Shown here in pieces: positions 36,576-45,197 of a stretch of DNA of 64,000 bases. Below the pieces are notes generated by a model, which saw nothing but the letters and a program-made list of their open reading frames with translations, was not told the origin of the DNA and searched no databases. Position numbers and translations under genes: made by a program. The DNA is from Hydrogenophaga sp. GTDB taxonomy: Bacteria; Pseudomonadota; Gammaproteobacteria; Burkholderiales; Burkholderiaceae_C. The DNA lies in contig NZ_JAUCZG010000011.1 of the NCBI RefSeq assembly GCF_030373225.1, forward strand, positions 59,381 through 123,380, in the 5' to 3' direction. Positions within the stretch are counted from its first letter, which is position 1, and every line of letters starts with the position of its first letter.

Positions 36576-36581
36576 ATTGTA
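36576..36581 (-). promoter_or_regulatory. -10 box of ffs
   Basis: TACAAT on the minus strand ends seven bases before the paired 5' end of the SRP RNA, the expected distance to the transcription start. No convincing -35 is visible. Confidence 0.6.
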
Positions 36582-36641
36582 GGCGATGCGCCAGCGCGGC
36601 GCAGGGCTGCGACCGGGAACCCGCCGCTTAGAATCGAACGC

Positions 36642-38516
36642 ATGTCCTATGTCGTTCTGGCCCGCAAATACCGCCCGCGCAATTTCACCGAAATGGTGGG
36701 CCAGGGCCATGTGGTGCAAGCCCTCTCGAATGCCCTGACCACCCAGCGCCTGCACCACGCCTACCTGTTCACCGGCACGCGCGGCGTGGGCAAGACGACG
36801 GTCTCGCGCATCCTGGCCAAGTCGCTCAACTGCCTCGGCGCCGACGGGCAGGGCGGCATCACCGCCGAGCCTTGCGGCGTGTGCCAGGCCTGCACCGACA
36901 TCGACAGCGGCCGCTTCGTGGACTACACCGAGCTCGACGCCGCTTCCAACCGTGGCGTGGACGAGGTTCAGGCCCTGCTGGAGCAGGCGGTCTACAAGCC
37001 GGTGCAGGGCCGCTTCAAGGTCTTCATGATCGACGAGGTCCACATGCTGACCAACACGGCGTTCAACGCCATGTTGAAGACGCTCGAAGAACCGCCCGAG
37101 TACCTCAAGTTCGTGCTGGCCACGACCGATCCGCAGAAGGTGCCGGTCACCGTGCTCTCGCGCTGCCTGCAGTTCAACCTGCGGCCGATGGCGCCCGAGA
37201 CGGTGCAGGCGCACCTGCTGCAGGTGCTGCAGGCCGAACAGGTGCCTGCCGAGGCGCAGGCTTTGCGGCTGATCTCGCGCGCGGCGCGCGGCTCCATGCG
37301 CGACGCGCTTTCCCTCACCGACCAGGCCATCGCCTTCGGTGGGGGGCAGTTGCAGGAGGCCACGGTCCGCCAGATGCTCGGCGCCGTGGACCGTTCGTAC
37401 GTGCTGCGCCTGATCGATGCACTGGCCCGCAGTGATGGCGCCACCGTGGTGGACACCATCGATGCGTTGCGCCTGAACGGGCTGAATGCGGCCACCACGC
37501 TGGAAGACATGACCGGGGTGCTGCAGCGCATGGCGGTGCTGCAGGCGGTGCCGGGCCGTGTGTCGGCCGATGGCCTGGAGGATCCCGACGAGGTCGAGAT
37601 CCAGCGTCTGGCCGCCAGCCTGCCCGCCGATGAAACCCAGCTGCTCTACAGCCTGTGCCTGCATGGCCGCACCGAACTCGGTCTTGCGCCCGACGAGTAC
37701 GCGGGTCTGACCATGGTGCTGCTGCGGCTGCTGGCCTTCAAGCCCGCGGGTGCTGCCAGCGCCACCACGGAAAAAAAAACTCTGAAACCCGCTGAGGCCG
37801 CGCCTGAGCCCCTGGCGGCGCCGGCCGTTGCAGCACCCGTCCTGAAACCCGCTGTGGTGTCGGCGCCCGCGGTGGTTGCTGCCGTGGCCGGGCCCGCTCC
37901 CGGGGTCGCCATCGCCAGCCCGGTCCCGGCCCCGCCCGACATGGACGAGGCGCCCTGGCCCGAAGACGACGGGCCACCGTGGGAAGAAGCTTCCACCAGC
38001 GAGACCGCGCCCGCCGCGAGCCGCACCGTGGCCATTCCGGTGCGGGACGCGGGTGAGCCGGGCCGGCTCGACCAGCCGCAGGCCCGCAACCAGGCCGCAC
38101 CGGCTGCGCTCTCGGGCATGGCCCCCAGTGAAGAAGGGGACTTCTGGTTCGAGGCCGTCATGCAACTGGTGCGCAGCGAGGCGATTGCTGCGCTGGTCCG
38201 TGAGCTCGGCCTGCAGTCGCAGCTGGTGGCGCGTGACACCGACCGCTGGGTGCTGCGTGTGGAGCGCGAGTCGCTCAACCAGGGCAACAGCCGCGAGCGG
38301 CTGGCCACTGCCCTGCAGACCATTGGCCACCAGGTGCGCCTGGTGGTGGAGATCGGCACGGTGATCGATTCGCCGGCCAAACGCCTCGCGCTGGAGGCCG
38401 AGCGGCTGCAGCGTCAGGCCGAAGCGCAGATCATGGGCGATCCCTTCGTGCAGACCATGATGCGCGACTTTGGCGGCAAAATCGTCCCTGGCACGCTCAA
38501 GGCCGCACGGGCCTGA
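36642..38516 (+). CDS. dnaX: DNA polymerase III subunit gamma/tau
   Basis: DnaX is the clamp-loader ATPase and replisome organiser. The 624-residue tau form starts [21 protein letters not shown] and has Walker [10 protein letters not shown], the zinc site C...CGVCQAC, the DEVHML Walker B, sensor [10 protein letters not shown] and SRC arginine-finger region. Domain III ends near residue 375, followed by an Ala/Pro-rich linker and the C-terminal tau domain. The start is fixed by the family N-terminus; no ribosome site precedes it, and a TAGAAT lies eight bases upstream. An A9 run at codons 377-380 probably permits a gamma-like short product. It heads dnaX-ybaB-recR. Confidence 0.97.
   Translation: MSYVVLARKYRPRNFTEMVGQGHVVQALSNALTTQRLHHAYLFTGTRGVGKTTVSRILAKSLNCLGADGQGGITAEPCGVCQACTDIDSGRFVDYTELDAASNRGVDEVQALLEQAVYKPVQGRFKVFMIDEVHMLTNTAFNAMLKTLEEPPEYLKFVLATTDPQKVPVTVLSRCLQFNLRPMAPETVQAHLLQVLQAEQVPAEAQALRLISRAARGSMRDALSLTDQAIAFGGGQLQEATVRQMLGAVDRSYVLRLIDALARSDGATVVDTIDALRLNGLNAATTLEDMTGVLQRMAVLQAVPGRVSADGLEDPDEVEIQRLAASLPADETQLLYSLCLHGRTELGLAPDEYAGLTMVLLRLLAFKPAGAASATTEKKTLKPAEAAPEPLAAPAVAAPVLKPAVVSAPAVVAAVAGPAPGVAIASPVPAPPDMDEAPWPEDDGPPWEEASTSETAPAASRTVAIPVRDAGEPGRLDQPQARNQAAPAALSGMAPSEEGDFWFEAVMQLVRSEAIAALVRELGLQSQLVARDTDRWVLRVERESLNQGNSRERLATALQTIGHQVRLVVEIGTVIDSPAKRLALEAERLQRQAEAQIMGDPFVQTMMRDFGGKIVPGTLKAARA
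37771..37779 (+). other. A9 slippage site in dnaX (possible gamma-form frameshift)
   Basis: Nine consecutive A residues encode E-K-K-T at codons 377-380. If one A is added or read in the -1 frame, a TGA follows five codons later (37793-37795). If one A is lost, TGA follows at 37783-37785. Both slips therefore give a product of about 380-384 residues, ending right after the clamp-loader domains, like the gamma subunit. Confidence 0.65.
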
Positions 38517-38554
38517 GACCTTCCCCCATTCATTCCCATCAAGAAAGACACAGC

Positions 38555-38887
38555 ATGTTCAACAAAGGACAACTCGCCGGCCTCATGAAGCAGGCGCAAG
38601 CCATGCAGGACAACCTGAAGAAGGCGCAGGACGAACTGGCCTTCGTGGAGGTCACGGGCGAGTCGGGCGCGGGACTGGTGAAGGTGCTCATGACCTGCAA
38701 GCACGATGTCAAGCGCATCACCATCGACCCCAGCCTGCTCACCGACGACAAGGACATGCTCGAAGACCTGGTGGCTGCGGCCTTCAACGCAGCGGTGCGC
38801 AAGGCCGAAGAGACTTCGGCCGAGAAGATGGGCAAGCTCACCGCCGGCATGCCCGGCCTGCCCGGCGGCATGAAATTTCCTTTCTGA
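38555..38887 (+). CDS. YbaB/EbfC family nucleoid-associated protein
   Basis: A 110-residue YbaB/EbfC protein, a dimeric tweezer-like DNA-binding protein. It begins [28 protein letters not shown], a helical region, then the conserved [30 protein letters not shown] and [16 protein letters not shown]. It lies between dnaX and recR, the standard bacterial order, suggesting a role with replication or recombination, though its exact function is not settled. Confidence 0.95.
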   Translation: MFNKGQLAGLMKQAQAMQDNLKKAQDELAFVEVTGESGAGLVKVLMTCKHDVKRITIDPSLLTDDKDMLEDLVAAAFNAAVRKAEETSAEKMGKLTAGMPGLPGGMKFPF

Positions 38888-38905
38888 AGGCCACCGCTCC
38901 TGCGC

Positions 38906-39520
38906 ATGGCCGAAGCCCATTCCCTCGAACATCTGGTGCAGGCCCTGCGCCGCCTGCCCGGCGTGGGCGTGAAGTCGGCCCAGCGCATGGCGTTTCATCT
39001 GCTTCAGCACGACCGTGAAGGCGCCCTGGCGCTGGCGCGCGCGCTGGACCACGCGGCTGCCACGGTGCAGCACTGCGCGCTGTGCCACACCTTCACCGAA
39101 GACGCCATCTGCCACACCTGCCTCGATCCGCGGCGCGACCGCAGCCAGCTGTGCGTGGTGGAGACGCCAGCCGACCAGGCCGCGCTGGAGCGCACGGGCG
39201 CGTACAAGGGGCTGTTCTTCGTGTTGATGGGCAAACTCAGCCCGCTCGACGGCGTGGGACCGCACGACATCGGCCTGCAGAAGCTGTTCGACCGCATCGA
39301 TGCCCCGGCGCAGACGCCGACCGGCGTGTCCGAGGTGCGTGAGGTGATCCTGGCCACCAACTTCACCGCCGAGGGCGAAACCACTGCCCACGTGATCGCG
39401 CAGGCGCTCAAAGGACGTGGCGTGCAGGTCACGCGGCTGGCGCGCGGCGTGCCCGTGGGCAGCGAACTGGAATACGTGGACCTTGGCACCATCGCGCACG
39501 CGCTGGTGGACCGGCGCTGA
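38906..39520 (+). CDS. recR: Recombination mediator RecR
   Basis: RecR works with RecFO to load RecA at single-strand gaps. The 204 residues contain the N-terminal helix-hairpin-helix ([20 protein letters not shown]), the C4 zinc finger [16 protein letters not shown] near residue 56-71, and a Toprim domain beginning [14 protein letters not shown]. The C-terminal [22 protein letters not shown] is a family signature. It is 18 bases after ybaB and last in the dnaX group. Confidence 0.97.
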   Translation: MAEAHSLEHLVQALRRLPGVGVKSAQRMAFHLLQHDREGALALARALDHAAATVQHCALCHTFTEDAICHTCLDPRRDRSQLCVVETPADQAALERTGAYKGLFFVLMGKLSPLDGVGPHDIGLQKLFDRIDAPAQTPTGVSEVREVILATNFTAEGETTAHVIAQALKGRGVQVTRLARGVPVGSELEYVDLGTIAHALVDRR

Positions 39521-39555
39521 AGCCACCCGATGCATTTTCTTGAAGGAATTCATCC

Positions 39556-39960
39556 ATGAAACTGGCGGGATTGACCGTGGCCTACTGGTGCGTGCTGGTG
39601 GCCTCCCTGCTGCCCATCCTGTGCGCCGGGCTGGCCAAGTGGGGCACGTTTTCCAGGCCGAAGCGCGAGGGCGGCTACGACAACAACCATCCGCGGCAAT
39701 GGCTGGAGAAGCAGGGCGGTTGGCGCGCGCGTGCCAATGCGGCCCAGGCCAACAGCTTCGAGGCGCTGCCGTTCTTCATCGGGGCCGTGATCATCGCTCA
39801 CCAGCTCGGCGCGGCCCAGTTGCGACTGGATGTGCTGGCCTTTCTCTACATCGTGCTGCGCCTGCTCTACATCATGATGTACGTGGCCGACATGGCCACG
39901 GTTCGCACGCTGGTCTGGGTGCTGGCCCTGGTGGCGAACGTCGCGATCCTGTTCGCCTGA
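39556..39960 (+). CDS. MAPEG family membrane protein
   Basis: A 134-residue inner-membrane protein with four hydrophobic helices. The cytoplasmic loop ending in NHPRQWLEKQGGWRARANAAQANSFEALPFFIGAVI is the MAPEG family hallmark (eicosanoid and glutathione metabolism in eukaryotes). In bacteria the role is generally unknown. It starts 35 bases after recR and is followed by a strong terminator. Confidence 0.85.
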   Translation: MKLAGLTVAYWCVLVASLLPILCAGLAKWGTFSRPKREGGYDNNHPRQWLEKQGGWRARANAAQANSFEALPFFIGAVIIAHQLGAAQLRLDVLAFLYIVLRLLYIMMYVADMATVRTLVWVLALVANVAILFA

Positions 39961-40029
39961 AGCGCAGCGACCGCAGGCACCGGGCCGGTTACGTCGGCTT
40001 GCAAAAAAGACCCTGATTTCGCTCCGTAC

Positions 40030-40064
40030 AAACCCGCTCGGGAATGGTCCCGATGCGGGTTTTT
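40030..40064 (+). terminator. Rho-independent terminator after the MAPEG gene
   Basis: AAACCCGC and GCGGGTTT enclose a second inner pairing (CGGGA/TCCCG) and a short loop, followed by TTTT. It lies about 70 bases beyond the MAPEG gene stop and ends the dnaX-recR region. Confidence 0.85.
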
Positions 40065-40120
40065 GGTGGCCCACCTAGGCTCTGTGTATTCATAAAGCAA
40101 TACAGAGAGGAAGATCCGGC

Positions 40121-41179
40121 ATGTTGAATCGGAGAGACTGGGGTCGGGCGGCCGCTGCCATGGCCCTGGCAGCGGGGCTTCCGCAAGGGCGCGCCCAACT
40201 GACGTCGCCGCCGGCCACTCCGCTGCCACGCACGGCGCCCAGGCTGGTGATTGCGGTGGACAACCGCTCCGACTTCTCGTGCCTTCCCCTGACGGTTGCC
40301 GATCGGCTGGGCTACTTTGCCAGCGAGGGCGTGGACGTCGAGCTCAGGGACTTCCCCGATGCCGCGCAGTCCTTGCAGGCGCTGATGTCGGGTGCCGCCC
40401 ACGCCGTCTCGGGCTCCTACGGCAGCACCATCGCCTGGCAGATGCGCGGCCAGACCTTGCAGTCCTTCGTGCTGCAGTCCCGCACGCCCCAGATCGTCGT
40501 CGGTGTGTCGGCCAGGACCATGCCGCACTACCGCCAGGTGCGCGACCTGCGGGGCAAACGCATCGGTGTTAAGGCGCTGGGCTCGACTTCGCACCGGGTG
40601 GCGCGCGCGGTGTTCAGTGGCGCAGGTCTCAAGACCAACGATGTGCAGTTCGTCGCGATTCCCAATGCCTGGGCGGCGGTGTCCGCCTTTCGCAACGGCA
40701 CGCTGGACGCCATCAGCTACCCCGACCCGGCCATCACCCACCTGGAGCAGGCGGGTGAGTTGCGTGTGGTGGCCGACACGCGCAGCTTGCGCGGCAATGC
40801 CGATGTGTTCGGTGGGCCGATGCCCTCGGCGTGTCTGTGCGCCACCGGCGAATTCCTCACCCAGTTCCCGCGCGCCAGCCAGTCCATGGCCGACGCCATG
40901 GTGCATGCGCTCAAATGGCTGCAGACGGCCGGCCCGTCGGACATCGTCAGGGTGGTGCCGGAGCGGTATTTCCAGGGTGATCGTTCGCTCTACCTGGCCG
41001 CATTCAACCGCGCGCGGGAGGCATGGTCACCGGACGGCGTGATGCCTCCCGGAGGCCCGGAGATCGCAGCGCGCCTGGTGGCCCAGTTCGACGAGCCCGG
41101 TTCGATGGAGCGGTTCGACCTGGCCAGCACCTTCACCAACGTGTTCGCGCGCAAGGCCAAGGCCCGCTTCAAGGCCTGA
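40121..41179 (+). CDS. Orphan ABC transporter substrate-binding protein (SsuA/NMT1-like)
   Basis: A 352-residue periplasmic binding protein. The signal peptide MLNRRDWGRAAAAMALAAG contains a twin-arginine-like NRRDWGR, so export may use Tat. The mature domain matches the NMT1/SsuA fold, with PLTVADRLGYFASEGVDVEL near residue 60, GSYGSTIAWQMRG near 95 and LRGKRIGVKALGS near 145. Substrates of this fold include sulfonates, nitrate and thiamine precursors; the ligand here is unknown. No permease or ATPase gene is adjacent. An imperfect inverted repeat (CTCTGTGTATT/AATACAGAG, about 40080-40107) overlaps the leader and leads into its AGAGAGGAAG ribosome site. Confidence 0.85.
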   Translation: MLNRRDWGRAAAAMALAAGLPQGRAQLTSPPATPLPRTAPRLVIAVDNRSDFSCLPLTVADRLGYFASEGVDVELRDFPDAAQSLQALMSGAAHAVSGSYGSTIAWQMRGQTLQSFVLQSRTPQIVVGVSARTMPHYRQVRDLRGKRIGVKALGSTSHRVARAVFSGAGLKTNDVQFVAIPNAWAAVSAFRNGTLDAISYPDPAITHLEQAGELRVVADTRSLRGNADVFGGPMPSACLCATGEFLTQFPRASQSMADAMVHALKWLQTAGPSDIVRVVPERYFQGDRSLYLAAFNRAREAWSPDGVMPPGGPEIAARLVAQFDEPGSMERFDLASTFTNVFARKAKARFKA

Positions 41180-41196
41180 GGCAAGGCGCCGCCGAT

Positions 41197-42873
41197 TCAG
41201 GGCTTTTTGTTCACCTGGCCGGTGTCGGCCACGCGCGTCTTGGCGCTGGACGAGGCGGCTTTGGCGGGTGACTTCTTGCCGGCCACGGCCACGGCCTTGG
41301 CTTTGGCCTTGGTGGGCTTGCCGGCGGTCTTGGCGACTTTGCGGGTGCTGCCGGAACTCGCCGCCTGCTTCTTCGACGGCACGCTGCCGGACGCCGCCTT
41401 CGAGACCCTGTGCGGCAGCATCAGCGTGACGCGCTGACCGGGCTTGAGGGCGGCGTTCACCGCCAGCTTGTTCCAGCCCGCCACACTGACCGCGCTCACG
41501 CCGTAGCGCTGTGCCAGCCGCGCCAGGTTGTCGCCCTTGCGCGCCTTGACCACGGAGCGGCGCAGCACCACATCGGGCTGCAGGCTGAGCCGTGCGTTGT
41601 CGGCCACGTGCAGCGGCACGTCGCTGTTGCGCTGGCCGGTGCGCGGCACCAGCAGGCTGGAGCCGGCGCGCAGGCTCATGCGCGGCGGAATGTTGTTGAT
41701 CGCGCGCAGTTCGCTCTCGCTCATGCCCACGCGCGAAGCGGCCTGCGCCACGGTCATGGTGGCGGGCACGACCCAGGCCGTCCAGCTGGCCAGCGGACCG
41801 GTGTGGGTCTGCAGCTGGTTCTGGAAGATCACCGCGTTGTCCCAGGGCAGCAGGATGTTGGGTGTGCCGGCGGCCATCACCACCGGTTGCTTGAGTGACG
41901 GGTTGAGCGCGCGGAAGTCGGCCTCGCTCACCTCGGCCAGGCGGGCGATCACCGCGACGTCGATGTCGCGCTCGAGGGTGACGGTGTCGAAGAACGGGTG
42001 ATTGCCGATCTGGGGCAGGGTGGTGTTGAAAGCCTGGGGCCGGGCCATGATGTTCTTCACCGCCTGCAGCTTGGGCACGTACATGCGCGTCTCCAGCGGC
42101 ATGTTGAGGTCGGTGTAGCCGGTGGGCAGGCCCAGGCGCTGGTTTTTGGTGATGGCACGGTTCACATTGCCCTGACCCCAGTTGTAGGCGGCCAGCGCCA
42201 GGTGCCAGTCGCCAAAGCGGCCATGCAGCTGCTGCAGGTAGTCGAGTGCTGCGCGGGTGGAGGCCAGCACGTCGCGGCGGTCGTCGCGAAAGGCGTTCTG
42301 CTTGAGGTCGAACGATTGCCCGGTGGCGGGCATGAACTGCCACATGCCGGCGGCGCGCGCGCTGGACACCGCCTGCGGGTTGAAGGCGCTTTCAATGAAG
42401 GGCAGCAGCGCCAGCTCCATCGGCATGTTGCGCCGCTCGATCTCTTCAACGATGTGGAACAGGTAGCGGCTCGACCGTTCGGTCATGCGCTGGATGTAGT
42501 CGGGGCGCGTGGCGTACCAGCGCTCCTGGTCGCGCACCAGATCGCTGTCGAGGTCGGTCATGGCAAAGCCGCGGCGGATGCGCTCCCACAGGTCGGCCGG
42601 GGCGGCCAGTGTGGCCACGGGTGGCACGCTGGTGCTGGCCACGCCGATGTCGCTCAGCGGGATGTTGCCGGGCAGCCGGTAGGAGGGCAGGCGCGGCCCG
42701 CTCGGTGCGGTGGCCACGGGGTCTTGAACCACAGGGGTGCTGCTGGCGGAGCCGGTGTCGACCGTGGCGCAACCGGTGAGGAACAGGCCGAGGGCCAGGG
42801 CGGCAGCGGCACGCCAGCGGTGCTGGCTCGGAAAAGGGAGAGGGCGTGTCTGCAAATCGGAAGCTTGGGTCAT
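41197..42873 (-). CDS. mltD: Membrane-bound lytic murein transglycosylase D-like lipoprotein
   Basis: A 558-residue peptidoglycan lyase. The N-terminus has a lipoprotein signal with lipobox LTGC near residue 36. The SLT domain follows, with catalytic Glu in LLPFIESAFNPQAVSSARAAGMWQFMPATG near residue 155 and LALAAYNWGQGNVNRA. At least two LysM-like repeats come after (for example VVKARKGDNLARLAQRYGVSAVSV near 445). The C-terminal 70 residues are Lys/Ala/Ser-rich, an unusual cationic tail. The ATG overlaps the gloB stop (TGATG), the usual order in proteobacteria. Confidence 0.92.
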   Translation of the reverse strand: MTQASDLQTRPLPFPSQHRWRAAAALALGLFLTGCATVDTGSASSTPVVQDPVATAPSGPRLPSYRLPGNIPLSDIGVASTSVPPVATLAAPADLWERIRRGFAMTDLDSDLVRDQERWYATRPDYIQRMTERSSRYLFHIVEEIERRNMPMELALLPFIESAFNPQAVSSARAAGMWQFMPATGQSFDLKQNAFRDDRRDVLASTRAALDYLQQLHGRFGDWHLALAAYNWGQGNVNRAITKNQRLGLPTGYTDLNMPLETRMYVPKLQAVKNIMARPQAFNTTLPQIGNHPFFDTVTLERDIDVAVIARLAEVSEADFRALNPSLKQPVVMAAGTPNILLPWDNAVIFQNQLQTHTGPLASWTAWVVPATMTVAQAASRVGMSESELRAINNIPPRMSLRAGSSLLVPRTGQRNSDVPLHVADNARLSLQPDVVLRRSVVKARKGDNLARLAQRYGVSAVSVAGWNKLAVNAALKPGQRVTLMLPHRVSKAASGSVPSKKQAASSGSTRKVAKTAGKPTKAKAKAVAVAGKKSPAKAASSSAKTRVADTGQVNKKP

Positions 42874-43643
42874 TTGAAGTTGTTTTTCCAGGTCCGCAGC
42901 GTGGCGAAGACCGACACGGCATCGGCAGCGGTGGCCGGCTCGTGGGACCGGGCCGCCTGCACCACGCTCGCCTCTGCCGTGCGCAGAAACGGGTTGATGC
43001 GTTTCTCCAGCCCGATGGAGCTGGGCAGGGTGGGAAAGTTCAGGGCACGTTGTTGCTGGCAGTGCCGTGTGTAAGCGGTGAGGTCGTCGTTCTCGGGCTC
43101 GATCGCCTGGGCGAACTTCAGGTTGGACAGCGTGTACTCGTGGGTGCAGCACACGCGCGTGGCCGACGGCAACGCGGCCAACCGCGAGAGCGAGTCGAGC
43201 ATCTGCGCGGGCGTGCCTTCGAAGAGCCGACCGCAGCCACCCGAAAACAGCGTGTCGCCACAGAACAGCAAGGGTGAGCCTTCGGCCCCGGCGGCAAAAA
43301 AGGCAATGTGGCCGGCGGTGTGGCCTGGCACCTCGATCACCTCGAAGCGCAGACCGAGCGCTTCGACCTCTTCACCGGCGCCCACGCGCTGCAGTGGCTC
43401 GGGCATGGGCTCGTACGCCGGCCCGATCACCCGTGCACCCGTGGCTTCGCGCAGCGCTGCCACGCCCCCGGTGTGATCGGCGTGGTGGTGGGTGATCAGG
43501 ATCGTGTCGAGCTGCAGCCGGTGTTGATCGAGCCAGGCCAGCACACCGTCGGATTCTCCCGGGTCCACCACCAGCGCGCGCTGGCCGTCGCTCAAGGTCC
43601 AGATGTAGTTGTCGCTGAAGGCCGGCAGGGGAAAAAGTTCCAT
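42870..43643 (-). CDS. gloB: Hydroxyacylglutathione hydrolase (glyoxalase II)
   Basis: GloB hydrolyses S-lactoylglutathione to lactate and glutathione in methylglyoxal detoxification. The 257-residue metallo-beta-lactamase fold shows the binuclear metal motif THHHADHTGG near residue 52, GHTAGHIAFF near 110, the GDTLFSGGCGRLFEGT loop near 130 and CTHEYTLSNLKFA near 165. It is first in the pair with mltD and divergent from the methyltransferase gene. Confidence 0.95.
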   Translation of the reverse strand: MELFPLPAFSDNYIWTLSDGQRALVVDPGESDGVLAWLDQHRLQLDTILITHHHADHTGGVAALREATGARVIGPAYEPMPEPLQRVGAGEEVEALGLRFEVIEVPGHTAGHIAFFAAGAEGSPLLFCGDTLFSGGCGRLFEGTPAQMLDSLSRLAALPSATRVCCTHEYTLSNLKFAQAIEPENDDLTAYTRHCQQQRALNFPTLPSSIGLEKRINPFLRTAEASVVQAARSHEPATAADAVSVFATLRTWKNNFK

Positions 43644-43752
43644 GGGTCGAAGGGTGTGTCTCGATGGGTTGGGCGTGTAGAGTGCGGGGGTTTGCCCGGT
43701 GGTTTGCAGTGTCGCAGACTTCGGCTGTTTCCATGCCCGTCCCCAGCGATCG

Positions 43753-44565
43753 ATGCCCGAAAAAATGAATGGTTTGACCGAATGGTTCCAGACCCCGCCA
43801 GGCCAATACCTGTTGGGCTGGGAGCAGGCCCAGTTCGATCTGGCGGTGGCCGACCTGTTTGGCTACAACGCGCTGCAACTGGGTCTGCCCGAGCTGCAGA
43901 CCCTGCGATCCAATCGCATGCCACACCGCTGGCTGGCCTTGCCTGAAGAGACGCTGCCGGCCAGCACCGCCGCGGTGGACGCGGGCGGGGCTGCCGGTGC
44001 GCCGCCGCGCCTGAACGTTGCCCTGGTCACCGATGCCGCGGCGCTGCCCTTTCCAGCGGCCAGCCTTGATCTGGTGGTGTTGCCGCACACGCTCGAACTC
44101 AGCGCCGATCCGCACCAGGTGCTGCGTGAGGTGGAGCGGGTGCTGGTGCCCGAGGGGCGCGTGGTCATCTCCGGCTTCAACCCCGGCAGCCTGTGGGGCC
44201 TGCGTCAGGGCCGCGCACGCCTGTGCGAGCGCATGGGCGTGTCGATGCTGGGCGCCTCCAACCTCTTCCTGCCGGACGCCGGTGATTTCATCGGTCCCTG
44301 GCGCCTGCGCGACTGGCTGCAGCTGCTGAGCCTTGAGCTCGAGTCGGACCGGTATGGTTGCTACCGTCCGGCGATGAAGACCGACCAATGGCTGCAGCGC
44401 GCGGCGTGGATGGACCGGGCGGGCGCGCGCTGGTGGCCGATTTTCGGCGCCGTGTATTTTGTGGTCGCGGTCAAGCGGGTGCGCGGCATGCGGCTGCTGG
44501 GTCCGGCCTGGAAGCCCAGGCGCGCTGCTTCGCCCGCCCCGGTGCCGGTGGCCAACCGGCGCTGA
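43753..44565 (+). CDS. Class I SAM-dependent methyltransferase (YafS-like)
   Basis: A 270-residue methyltransferase-fold protein. The post-I to III region is clear: DAAALPFPAASLDLVVLPHTLELSADPHQVLREVERVLVPEGRVVISGFN. The glycine-rich motif I is weak, as in the E. coli YafS relatives located between gloB and rnhA, the same position as here. Target unknown. The ATG at 43753 (MPEKMNGL) is chosen; another ATG lies four codons later. Translation further upstream has no family support. Confidence 0.85.
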   Translation: MPEKMNGLTEWFQTPPGQYLLGWEQAQFDLAVADLFGYNALQLGLPELQTLRSNRMPHRWLALPEETLPASTAAVDAGGAAGAPPRLNVALVTDAAALPFPAASLDLVVLPHTLELSADPHQVLREVERVLVPEGRVVISGFNPGSLWGLRQGRARLCERMGVSMLGASNLFLPDAGDFIGPWRLRDWLQLLSLELESDRYGCYRPAMKTDQWLQRAAWMDRAGARWWPIFGAVYFVVAVKRVRGMRLLGPAWKPRRAASPAPVPVANRR

Positions 44566-44607
44566 CAGATTTCCTTTTTCCCAAGAACCCATCGAGGAGT
44601 GTGACGT

Positions 44608-45042
44608 TTGAACCATGTGGTGATCTACACCGACGGCGCCTGCAAGGGCAACCCCGGGCCCGGTGGCTGGGGCGTCTTTCTGAAGTCCGATGGGCATGAA
44701 AAGGAACTCTGGGGGGGAGAGCGGGAAACGACCAACAACCGCATGGAACTGACCGCGGTGATCGAGGCCCTGGTCGCGCTCAAGCGCCCGTGCCGGGTCT
44801 CGCTCTACCTCGACAGCGAGTACGTGCGCAAGGGCATCACCGAATGGATCCACGGCTGGAAGCGCAAGGGCTGGACGACCGCCGCCAAACAGCCGGTGAA
44901 GAACGCTGACCTCTGGCAACGCCTGGACGCCCTGGTGCATGGCGGCATCCACCAGATCGAATGGCATTGGGTGAAGGGTCATGCCGGAGACCCTGGCAAC
45001 GAGCGTGCCGACGCGCTGGCCAACCGCGGCGTGCCCGGCTGA
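44608..45042 (+). CDS. rnhA: Ribonuclease HI
   Basis: RNase HI cuts RNA in RNA-DNA hybrids. The 144-residue protein contains all active-site residues: the first Asp in [16 protein letters not shown], Glu in [12 protein letters not shown], Asp in [11 protein letters not shown], the His loop [11 protein letters not shown] and the final Asp of ERADALAN. The start appears to be TTG at 44608, with GAGGAG eight bases upstream and no usable in-frame ATG. In many relatives dnaQ follows rnhA; here an RND efflux pair follows instead. Confidence 0.96.
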   Translation: MNHVVIYTDGACKGNPGPGGWGVFLKSDGHEKELWGGERETTNNRMELTAVIEALVALKRPCRVSLYLDSEYVRKGITEWIHGWKRKGWTTAAKQPVKNADLWQRLDALVHGGIHQIEWHWVKGHAGDPGNERADALANRGVPG

Positions 45043-45197
45043 CCAGCACCCGACGGGCGTGAGGGGCGATGGGAACTTCGCCTCCAGCGCTTCGCTCAGC
45101 ACTGTTACATTGCGCAACGGTGAGCATGCAACCGATGGTCCGGCATGGGCCTTGCTCGTTGTCGGCATTCCCTGTCTGACCCTCTCCTGAAACAACC

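Noticed and set aside
41197..41420. Lys/Ala-rich tail of MltD as a separate histone-like gene
   Set aside because: It is in frame and continuous with the LysM region; no separate start signal.
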